A stretch of DNA of 64,000 bases, taken from Aplectana chamaeleonis (taxonomy: Eukaryota > Nematoda > Chromadorea > Rhabditida > Cosmocercidae). The notes under the pieces are model-generated. The model was not told the origin of the DNA and did no database searches. It saw nothing but the letters and a program-made list of their open reading frames with translations. Position numbers and translations under genes: made by a program. Location: the NCBI GenBank assembly GCA_029168955.1, contig JAPDOI010000020.1, positions 2,844,001 through 2,908,000 of the forward strand, in the 5' to 3' direction. Shown here in pieces: positions 54,713 to 64,000 of the stretch (position 1 is its first letter; every line of letters begins with the position of its first letter).

Positions 54713-54972
54713 TTAAATGTTACTGTAGCTGAAACCAGTAGATTATTTATTAGGCAATAACTAGAAGGAAGGCGTACACATATCACATTTGGTTCATTAC
54801 ACATGGGTGATGAAGGCATATACAAGTTAACAACATATTGCACAATCAATGATGTGATCAAGTCTGATTTGATCTACACGCTTTTTTCTCACATGTCGTA
54901 TGGAAGGAAGGCGGAAAAGTTGAAAAATAGGATAAAAATGGTAAGACACTTTAAGAAGCACATGTAACTATA

Positions 54973-55287
54973 ATGAGGCTCAGTTGGATTTACTACGTAC
55001 TTGCGGCGGGTGTGTGCGCATGCGCCACAGGCGCGAAAATCGATATTTGGCGGGAACACCGCCGCGGAATGACAAACTCGCAATTACAATTGATAATCAG
55101 GAGAGAAAGAGAATTGAATCACAGTAGGGAGTGGTCCACAACAAATAAAGGCTGGGTCCTTGAAAGACAATTGGTCACACATTGCACATCGGTCGCGAAT
55201 GTTTTGAAGAAAGAAGTCAATCGATATGTATATACAACTCGCTTATATCATTGCAACATTGGAGGAGATTGGAGCGTACACTATTGA
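54973..55287 (+). CDS. Hypothetical secreted protein, 104 residues
   Basis: The ORF begins MRLSWIYYVLAAGVCACATG, a good signal peptide with a hydrophobic core and small residues before a likely cleavage. The mature part is basic (DIWREHRRGMTNS, LIIRRERELNHSREW) and has two cysteines. It ends WSVHY and TGA. The frame then continues with few stops to 55872, so this may be the start of a longer, decayed or spliced gene. Family not recognised. An AT-rich region precedes it. Confidence 0.38.
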   Translation: MRLSWIYYVLAAGVCACATGAKIDIWREHRRGMTNSQLQLIIRRERELNHSREWSTTNKGWVLERQLVTHCTSVANVLKKEVNRYVYTTRLYHCNIGGDWSVHY

Positions 55288-57548
55288 AAAAGCGCGCGCC
55301 GAACAAAGCAAAACGCACGCTAGCTGGAGCATTCAGAAAGCTGCGCTAGTGCCCAAAAGGCGGCGAAATTGAAGCGCTTCAACAGGTTGGCACCTCAATC
55401 AGTGCAGCTTTCCGGGCTCTGCACCAACGAATACGTGCGCCACTGCTTTACATGCACCATGCGCAATGCGCGCATGGAATTATTTGAGGCTCGCGCACAA
55501 CGCATCGCTCAGCGCATACGACGGCGCAGTGCTATACTGTCAATTAACCGCCTGGAATGAGACATTGGACCGCACAAATTCAAGTGGGCCAAAAAATCAG
55601 TGCACCCATATGCATGCTGTGTCGCGCAACTAGCTCTGCGTGTAATAGTGCTACGCAAGCCTTTCCCACGAGTTTTCGATGGTTTATGCCAACTTAAGAC
55701 TGCGGTTGGCAAGACTCAGCTACTAGCAGCCACATGCAGTTGGGATTATGCGCGCGCCGATAAATGCGAGACGCGCACACATGCAAGCGCGCTCTATGGG
55801 GCGGCATCCCATTGTAACTCAGAAGACAACACTAATGTCGACATGCCTATAGAACGTTACTTTTTAGCGTAACTATGCGCGCAGTAGCTAGAATGTTTTA
55901 GCGGGCCATCGAGGGCACGCACCACTACTGCGCCCGCCATTCGCGCGCAATATCAAAGGTGTATGATTCAACATAGCTGGCATACGCCATTTTAGAAACA
56001 TGCGCCAACTGAAGCGAAACGTGCACAAACTGCTCTAGTGCACGTCCCCGGTAGTGCGTGGTTTTGACACACTGAAGCGGAGACGGTATTGTACCCGAAC
56101 TGGGGGGGGGAGGGGCCACGTCATTGTCCTGTATGTGCGTTTTGTAGAAGTCGGCGCGCACAAAGCGCGCGCCTCGGAAGAAAAATCAAGCTACCGAACT
56201 AAGCGGTACGCTATCAAGTTATGCGCAGAATAAGGACTCTAAATTTTTGCGCAGACGAGCGCCCGTGTAAAAATGATGCGTGCGCGCTATTCAACGCTGT
56301 TAATCTGCAAAAATCAGCGCGCGTTATTTTTCACACATTTTTGTGAAACCACGCATTGCTTGGTGTACTAACCAATACATTTACGCACAAGCGTACACAG
56401 AAATACGCGAAAAACTTGTGCTGCTCTTGATGCAACTGAAATTCTCCCCTATAATCAGAGCGGCTTTACGCGTTCCTTTGCTCGCAGAAACCAGACAGTG
56501 GTATCGCGCGATCACAGATGCCCCAACGCGCCATGTGCAAGTTCCAGTTCACGCGCTATTGCGCTGTGTACGCGTTCTGTAGCAGGTTCGTTCTGGCCCT
56601 CGCATCGATGAGTTTTCTGAGCGTTTTGCGATAATAGGCGCGAGCGCGATTTCAACAGTGTCTACTCCAATCTAAGACCTTAGTGGCTACGGAAGTCAGA
56701 GTACATATATGTACGTTTTAAAACGTAGCATAGCAGTCAGCAGTAAATATAAAAATCATAAATTAGGAGCATTATATGCCTAATTATGCTTATTTCGCTC
56801 TAGACGGAATTCACCTCAATATACTTCCCCTAATAGCAAGAAGAAAGACGTAGATGATGAAAGTCGCGGCGTATGCAGATACATAATTATTAGAATATTA
56901 TGATTATTATGTTGTATAGTACAAATGAAATAGAGGCGAGCACTTTGGAACGACATCAAATGGAATGAGTTTAGACCGTGTCGCGGAGACGACACATCGC
57001 GACGTCTAGCGAATAATCGTCGACTGTATCAGGTGGTTCATGAACATTGCGACTGCTTGAGGATTTGTCGCGCGATCGCACTGCATGAAGCGAACGGCTT
57101 GCTCCTGAAAGGTGGAGGTCAAATATTCTGTTTGTGATAAAGCTCCACAAAATCTTTGGACAAGGCCGCAATCGAAGGATTACGGTTTGAGTAGACTCAA
57201 GACGCCAAGCGAGAATCGCTATAGAGCAAGAGCGGCTCTACTTTTATGGGCTCCTGAAGAGTCCCATCAGCTGGGTTCAGGTCGCGCATCGCACTAGGCG
57301 GCTAACTCGTCGACGGCTCCTATTTTTTCGTGTTGGGGACCTCAACGTGTGGTCTTCTGCGAGAAAGTGCTAGCGTGAATCGGCGCGCTTGACGAAAACG
57401 GAACAACTGCTAAGCGCGTGACCGACGCTGATCGGTAGTTGAGGCGCCCCCAGGTTTACAGTGACGGGGGCCTGTAGTCCAATCACAATTATCATCCTGC
57501 TGCGAGAATGTACGCAAGTGCGGACTGGAATTTCGCTCCGATATCCAC
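55288..57548. other. GC-rich unexplained region
   Basis: Rich in GCGC, with several plus-strand open stretches (55369-55560, 55600-55872, 56343-56582) lacking known motifs. AAAGCGCGCGCC occurs at 55289 and 56162. A G run is at 56102-56110. No gene can be supported. Confidence 0.4.
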
Positions 57549-57805
57549 AGTATTCTTCACTTCCGCACTGCCGTTCAGTCCGCAAAGTGCGCTTGATTGC
57601 GAAATCGTGCTGCGGCGCGGTTGCGAGTATCCTCAGACAGGGATGTGGGATCACCCGGGCGGGGGGATCACCCGGGCACCAAAGGCCAAAAGCGCCCGGG
57701 TGATCCCATATCCTTGTCTGAGGATGTTCGCAACCGCGCCGCAGCAAGATTTCGCAATCAGGGTGCACTTTGCGGACTGAATGGCAGTGCGGAGGTGAAC
57801 TGTAC
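57549..57805. mobile_element. Foldback MITE, family P, copy 2
   Basis: Same arms as 13009-13266 (TTCAGTCCGCAAAGTGC, CTGCGGCGCGGTTGCGA, GGATCACCCGGGCG). The two copies differ at many bases. The 220-codon minus-strand ORF across it is an artefact. Confidence 0.85.
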
Positions 57806-59940
57806 TTCTCGTCAGCGCGATCACCGTTGAGCTTCTTTATACAGCCACATGGCGTCAATACTTCCTGCATAGCGGCACAGCAACGCGGCTGCCGCATAGC
57901 AATTGCGTCATCATGCATTTCCAATCGTCGCCATTCAAGCGCGACGACCGGAAGTATGATCCCAGCCACAATGTGGCCGCCGTGTTGGGCTCCGTCCATA
58001 CGTGGCGAGAGCGTGCGATTACGCAAAATCAATGGTCATCGTAGGCACACGATTCGCTAGCCGCTCAAAGGCGCTCCTTCTCGCGCGCCCTCTCTCGCTC
58101 GCTCCCGCACGCTTACGCCAGCACCACGGAGAAAGCAGCAAGTTTCAAGCTTACTGCTCCATCACTAAAGCAGTTGGCACTGAACCTGTAGCAAAACTAC
58201 TGCCCTTGTTTTTCATAATCCCTCCACGAAAGCCGAATACCATGGAAATCATCAGCCGTCGCGCCGACTCGAGCGATTGATCCCCCGTTCAAACGTTTTC
58301 AATCAAATCAACAAGAGGTGGGGAGTGTTTGCCTGTCTTAATTTGCGGGCAGCGTTGAGGAGCGTCGAGAGGCGCACAACAGCGGGAGCGCCCGCTTTCG
58401 CAACGTTTGGACGCTGCCTTATGCGCCTCACTGCGAGGACAAGAGATCAAACGCTAGCGCTAAGGACTAAATCACACTTCTTATCGTCGCAATCGTATCG
58501 TGTCGATGTTCCCGACGCCATGATGAAGTGGCCGTCGCGACGTCATGCCTCTGTGCGAGGACTAGCGGTCGTGCGGAACTCCATAATTGCACTAAAAAGC
58601 TAGCGACTGCGATAGGTATGACAGATCGGCGTGCCAGCAGCGACCGCGTTGTGCGCATCAGTCGCAATCCTCGCGGCGGCGACAAGTCGCAGCAATGATA
58701 AGTATGATCTTGGTCTGAAGGGCAAGCACGCCGCTGATGAGTCTGAAACCAATCAGCGACACTCTCACGCGTCGTGGCTGCCTCGTAATTGCCCTACGCG
58801 GTACCGCACTTGCCCCTGCGAACAAAGTCTCGTCGCTGAGAAGCGCGGCGGCAGCGCAAAACCCATCCTCCTCCGTAACATACTGCCGCGTCAGCCAGCG
58901 GCAAGACTTCGTTTGATTTTTGACGTTCTTAACGTTCTCGCTGCTGAGTGGTGAGGCGCACTGTACGTTCTACTAATCATAAAGCGTGGCAAGATCGATA
59001 CTGTGCAAAGAGCGGAGGTGCGTAACACGGGCCAAGTCTAACAGGGTGAATAATTCCACATTGTCTTGTGAAGCTCGTCACGCCGCAATGATGGAGAATT
59101 GAGGGCAATCACGAAGCCACGTATGTAGCCGCATTTAATAGAGTAATGAAGAGGCGCGACTCGCCCGATACAAACACGCGTGACTTTGAGGCCGGTATCC
59201 TATTTTCTGCAGACGCAATTCGTCGGTGATACCATCTTTAACGATGAGAAAGCGCGAGCGTTGCGCGCACGATAGGTGCTGTGATAAGGCCTTCTCAACG
59301 CCAAGTGATTAAGCCGGGTCACAGGCGAGAATCGCTACCGCGATAAGTGCGACACCTCAGCGTTCGAGTAGCGATGGCGTCGCAAGTAGCGGCTATCCCG
59401 TTTTCATCGCGATCGACGCGTCACGAACTTCGCTGAGCGTTGTTTGTACCTCCACAGCCTAGCGACGTAGCAGAGTGCAATCCCATAATACGACCGCGAA
59501 GCGTGATCAACATGGTAGAATCACACTTCGTCTCACCGTTCCGCGGTGGAAATACGAACGACGCCTTAGGGCCAAAATAAACTCGCACTGCTGAAGAGCG
59601 TGGTTGCAACACGCAATTGACTCTCTTTCAAAGCATGCTGTCGCGCCGTTCAGCGACAGGATTACTCGGGATCTCATGCATCTTCTAAACTTCTGTCCCT
59701 GAGCAGCGTGGCGCAACGCAATATTATTGACTATACTATTGGTCATGCGACGCGGCTCGCTCGCTATTGCAGGATTTCAATGTGCCGCTCCGCTCAGCGG
59801 TTTAAGCATAGAAGTCATCACAGTGGGCGCGCTCTGCTTTCCCGCCTCAAGTAGCACCACTGTTGGACAGCGGCGTGAAGTAAGTATAAACCAAAATTAT
59901 AAGGATCGCACTCTTCTCGCTCTCCCTCTCCTTCTCCATT
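57806..59940. other. Unexplained CG-rich region
   Basis: Many CGCG and GCGA words, short ORFs on both strands, no family motifs and no clear repeat. A minus-strand frame at 58467-58685 after GTTTCAG is open but unrecognised. Confidence 0.35.
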
Positions 59941-61209
59941 TCAACCAACCTGGCAGTCAAGCAGTCGCCGGTGAAGGATTTCAGTTTGCTCCCGTAAGCT
60001 GCGCGTCTCTGCTTCCAATGTGCGTAACGCAGCTTCAGCGGAAGAGATCTGCGCTTGCGCTCTGACCGCTTCTGTCTGAAATTGTAACTTTTCGAGATGA
60101 GTCATACAGCAGGTATTAGTCCAGAAGATCTACCTGCAGGGTGTTCCCTCTGCTCTCCAGATATCGGCACTTATTGTCGGCCATCGTCAACTTCGTCTTG
60201 TAGACGGCACAGTCGTAGCAGCCGTTTGGACTCGCTGATGAGTGCGTTTCCGAGGGCGACACATGCGACGGGGAGATCACAAAGCGTGAGTCGACATTCT
60301 GAATCAGGCCGTCTACCTGATAGGTCCACGATAATTATCAAGTCAAAGAAGACCTTACCAAATGATGGAAGGCGCTTGGCGCATCACTCTTCTTGAACAG
60401 ATTCACCGGCGAGTGGGCAGAGCTGGTATGCGCCGGGGAGAGGCCATCAGAACTAGTCGCGGAGCCATTCTCACACGGGCTACAAAATTCAAAGCATACA
60501 GAGGGCATTCGAGGATAGTGTGAAGGACTAGTCTCACCTTTCTGCCCGCTTTATCACAAGGGATTTGCCCTCATCCGACTCGCTGCTGGACATATTCAAC
60601 TGAAATCAGAGTACGTCTGAACATCTGAACCGACTACGTTGTCCTGCCAAATGTACCTTCTCGTCGTCAGTGTGCTGGTCGTTGTCGACGTTAACTTCGC
60701 AGTCATCATCCTCCCTACAATCCTTCTTTAGAAGGTCCACCATAGGCTTCGTAGCTGCAATGGGGATCAGTTACTTCACACAAGTCAAACTCAAATCTTC
60801 CTCAGACCCACTCACTAGGAATAGGCTTAGGCAGGTTATTGAGCCAGGCAGCAGCCAATCCGAATCCAGGCTGGGTGATCAGGGAGTTCAGCATCAAGCG
60901 ATCGCGGAGTCTGCTCATGTCCTCGGGTGAAGACGTCAATGAGGGCGGCGGTGGCGCGGAGAAGAACGTCAGTCCAGTATTTGGGTTGATAACTAAAGAG
61001 GTATACGGGTTGATCCTGCGGCCAATACACAGTGAGCTAGAGCAGTCATTCTACATACGATAAGTGTAAGACTAACCTCCTGGTGGCTGCATTTGTGGCA
61101 AAGTGTTATTGTTGATGGAATGCATTGTTGGATAACCAGAATCGATGCCGTCGGGAGCCAGACCCTTTCCAATCACAGGAACAGTCACAGATTTGCCTTC
61201 TTCTCTAGC
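59941..61209 (-). CDS. Multi-exon coiled-coil protein, 3' part
   Basis: Seven exons: 61209-61077, 61015-60816, 60754-60657, 60599-60538, 60479-60359, 60298-60134 and 60075-59950 or to the TGA at 59941. Introns are 57-61 nt with GT and mostly TTCAG/TGCAG borders, and phases agree from exon 2 to exon 7. Exon 2 is rich in Pro and hydrophobic residues (INPYTSLVINPNTGLTFF, LITQPGFGLAAAWLNNLPK). Exons 3-5 are acidic and Ser-rich (DDDCEVNVDND, SSSESDEGKS). Exons 6-7 have CYDCAVYKTKLTMADNKC, then heptads (ISSAEAALRTLEAETRSL). This looks like a nuclear or scaffold protein with a dimerising coiled coil; the family was not recognised. Exon 1 to exon 2 is out of phase by one base. Confidence 0.85.
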
Positions 61210-61280
61210 CTGAACAATTTGAATGAGGTAGGTATGAGTGTCATCAGTACCATGAGTGTCGGCGGCTCATTGAACTGATC

Positions 61281-62712
61281 AAGAAGAGAAAAAATTGAAG
61301 AAGAGGAGAGATAGCTCAGAGAGCCCAAGAGGAGGAGTAATAGGAAGAGAAAGACGAAGAAAAGTGCATGTCAATCGAGTGCACAGAGTGGGAGGCATGT
61401 AGTAGCAGTTCAGCTTGTACATGCGAAGCGCGCGACAGAGAGTCGCCGCATTCGTGCTCCGTGACCAGTAGACCGACCTACTCCTATAAGCCTCACAGTC
61501 TCTGCATTTGATCAACAAGCCAACAAAAAAAGAAGGAATGAGAGGACAGATGGAGGAGGAGCGAGAGAAAAAGAGCGAGCAAAATTCAGGTAAAAGGGAG
61601 TTGGGACAGAATAAAGAAGGGAAGATGGAGGGATACGAGAAACAAGAAGAATTGAAAAAAAACGAGATAGAGCGGGCTGACGTAGAGAAGGAGACGACGT
61701 AGTTAAGTGAAAGGAAGAAGAGAAAGAGGAAGAAGAAAAGGGAATGGCAGAGGAAGAGTAAAAAGAGGACGAAAAAATAAGATGATGAGCTACTGGGAAG
61801 AGGAGGGCATGAAGGGGAAGATTCTCAGAACTCAAAGAAAAATAAAGCCGAGGAGGGCCAGGAAGAGGAACAAGCACAAGGACAGGCATCAAAAAATGGA
61901 TCATAGTCAAGTGCGGGAACGAGCAGAAGGGAGAGAGGAGAAGGAAGTGAAGAAAGAAGAAAAAGCGGAGGAAGACTGAAGGAAAAGAGTTCGAGACAAG
62001 GAAGTGAATGAAAAAAAGCGGAAGAAAAGATGAAAAGGTAGGTGATTCAAAGGTAAAGAGAAAGGTATGTGGAAGGGCAAGAGAGCAAAGAAGATAATCG
62101 GAATGGAAAAAAAGAAAAAGAAAGAGCAGGAAAACGAAATGAATCACAAAGAGAAGAAGATAAGTAAAAGGTTGAACAAAGGCGCAGACAACATGAAGAA
62201 ATTGAGATAAAGAGGGGAAAGGAAAACAAGGAGAAGGAGAAAGAGGAAAACAAAGAGAACGCAAAAGAACAAAAACAAAATCAGAAACAGGGGCAAAGAC
62301 AGAAAATGAAAAAAGAGAGGAGTAGAAAAAAAAAGGTAAGGAGGGAGAACAGGAAGAGACCTAGGGAAAAGGAAGGAAGAGGTAGAAGAGAAGATAGGGA
62401 GAAGCGATCGGATGGGCAACGCAAAAGTTTGTGCTAGAGAAGGACGATGACGAAGGTAAACAGGAAGAATGAGCAAGACGAGAAGAAAGAGGAAGTGCAC
62501 AGGACAAGTAAAACCAAAGAATCGAGAGGGAGAAAGGCGAGGAGAGCGGAAGGCAGAGAAGGCTCACGGGAATTAGAAGAATGAAGATAGGATAAAGGAG
62601 GTAGACGGGTTAGAGGAAAGGACGACTTAAAGGTACATGAATATGAAACGGAGGAAGTGGAGGAGGGGAGAGGGAAAGAAAATGAGTAAGAAAAGATGAT
62701 AGAGAAGAAGGT
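61281..62712 (+). repeat. Long polypurine tract
   Basis: From 61527 to 62712 the plus strand is about 85-90% A and G by eye, with a smaller purine block at 61281-61365. It is irregular (GAAGAAAAAGAG and so on), not a simple repeat. On the gene strand it is a polypyrimidine tract upstream of exon 1 of the coiled-coil gene. Long ORFs over it are artefacts. Confidence 0.9.
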
Positions 62713-62716
62713 TTAA

Positions 62717-63090
62717 AGGCACAGTCCAACCTCAGAATCGTTTTTCTGCCTATCTTGAAAACGGTCTCATTCTGATTCCAATGATGTCTCTGAAATCGTC
62801 TAAGACCCCCTAGGAACGAAGCTATGACCCCTCAAAAATTGTGCTACGAAAGCATGGTGGACGAGTTGTCCGAGGCTCGTAACTTCCGTCATTTACACCC
62901 GATGTACGCGAACCGACCTGAATAAAGAGAGAGGCTGAGGATGAAGGGAAGAACAGGCTATTGTTCGGAAATCATCGCTCATCTCGACACTGTTGAGCTC
63001 AAAAAATCGTAAAAGGGGCGTGCCAAAGTGGCTTCCGGGTGTGAGCGCCCCAGGGTGGCTTCCCCCTATATCTCGCCTATTCTGAGGAAT
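62717..63090 (+). mobile_element. M2-family TTAA MITE, copy j, truncated
   Basis: Starts AGGCACAGTCCAACCTCAG after TTAA at 62713-62716. Follows copy h, then stops before a hairpin at 63093; about 100 bases are missing. Confidence 0.85.
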
Positions 63091-63092
63091 TG

Positions 63093-63115
63093 TGGTGCGC
63101 GCGAAGCGCGCACCA
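63093..63115. repeat. GAA-triloop hairpin
   Basis: A perfect 10 bp stem, TGGTGCGCGC, with GAA loop, at the break of MITE copy j. Confidence 0.75.
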
Positions 63116-63286
63116 GATTTGGTTTTGAATCGGCCACGCGCGCAACCCCTTTTTCAAAATCTCAGTTCAGAGTGAACGCAGAAATTAGAGCTAAATTGCA
63201 TTGAAAAGAGCGTAAAAAGTTGGGTACACACCCCAAAAATGGTTTGGAACGGCTGACTGGTTTTCGAGAAAAAATTGAAAACCCGC

Positions 63287-64000
63287 TCGTTTTTGTTGTT
63301 ATTCTCCTTTTTATCAGACGGCGTTCACGATCTTGCGGGTACACTTAAAATTGAGCTAGGAAGCTCTTTTTTGAACTGGAGACTGGAAATGGGTGCAGGT
63401 CGCTCCTATTTCATTTTGAACTTGATACCTTAACTTTGAAAGGTACCTCAAAATCGTGGGTTTACATACTAAATTAGCCGTGGAGCACGAAATTGCTTGG
63501 ACATGATACGGCTGTGGAGACCAAGGTGTGCGGTGGATCTGCAGCCAGCTAACACAGGTCGACGGAGGTAAGTACGGAACTTGTCAGAATTCGTACTCGT
63601 GACACGAAATCGATCGATAATCAATATTATCGATTTTCGAGCTTTTTGCACAAAATGCGGCGTGGAGTGGTGATTGCTGATGGGATTGGTTTTCTTGGTT
63701 GGGAAATTTTGCTCATCAGTCATTATCGATAAATACCGATCAATAATAATGATTTTTTTCGCCTGTTACTGTTAATGATTTTTGATTGTTGATGGCTTTA
63801 AGTCACTTGTTCGGGAAATCCTTCTCACCATGCAAGATCAAATATTAATTATCAATAATATCGAGTTATCACATGTTGCTCGAAATGCAGCAATGAGTGG
63901 TATTTTTTATGGTTTTGGGTCATAAGTTACAAAAGTTGTACTCATACGACAGTATCGTTTGTCAGATGTTTCATCATTCCAAAATGGAAATCGTGGAGCA
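63287..64000 (+). repeat. Dispersed repeat D, copy 2 (runs off the window)
   Basis: Reverse complement of 46829-47845 without the MITE there. Carries AT-rich ATCGATAATCAATATTATCG-like segments. Function unknown. Confidence 0.85.

Noticed and set aside
57370..58032. 220-codon minus-strand ORF
   Set aside because: Its middle is the palindromic MITE at 57549-57805, and the flanks show no motif.
61512..62264. 250-codon minus-strand ORF rich in Phe, Ser, Leu and Pro
   Set aside because: Product of the polypyrimidine strand; low complexity, not a membrane protein.

Overview
The window is eukaryotic and most likely from a parasitic or free-living clade V nematode. The evidence is spliced genes with introns of 56-76 nt bounded by GT and TTCAG-like sites, a CAP/ASP-like gene fragment, CR1-like LINEs, Tc1/mariner and Penelope-like elements, and abundant palindromic MITEs. 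No bacterial operons, rRNA or CRISPR arrays were seen. All calls come from reading the sequence by eye; no database search was run.

Layout. 1-3.3 kb: the end of a CAP-domain-like gene whose last intron is filled by a 2.2 kb pentamer satellite, followed by the same pentamer on the other strand with two foldback elements in it. 3.7-12.5 kb: a nested stack, with an old palindromic element containing a full-length CR1-like LINE (A), which contains a second full-length LINE (B). 12.6-16.6 kb: foldback MITEs, a three-exon KCTD/BTB gene, an intact mariner and a 318 bp MITE. 18-24 kb: a foldback, a TTAA-type MITE split by a truncated LINE (C), and a complete three-exon gene. 24-27.4 kb: minisatellites and a GT microsatellite. 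27.5-28.4 kb: a two-exon small gene with a MITE in its intron. 28.8-29.8 kb: a dead Tc1-like element. 30.5-35.2 kb: a 0.9 kb palindrome and a 2.5 kb FB-like foldback with 21 bp repeats. 38-39.6 kb: a train of three MITEs. 40-43.9 kb: small candidate genes and a Penelope-like element with a GIY-YIG domain and a hammerhead-like motif. 45-54.7 kb: many more MITEs. 55-59.9 kb: unexplained GC-rich sequence. 59.9-61.2 kb: a well-supported seven-exon coiled-coil gene followed by a 1.2 kb polypurine tract. 62.7-64 kb: MITE and repeat copies.

The main theme is a large set of elements that share the terminus AGGCA, lie between TTAA-like targets and sit inside or next to host genes. They fall into several families (here M1, M2, R1 and C), which suggests one transposase mobilised them all. 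No autonomous partner was found in the window. Host genes are few, small and separated by repeats; several carry elements within introns or immediately upstream.
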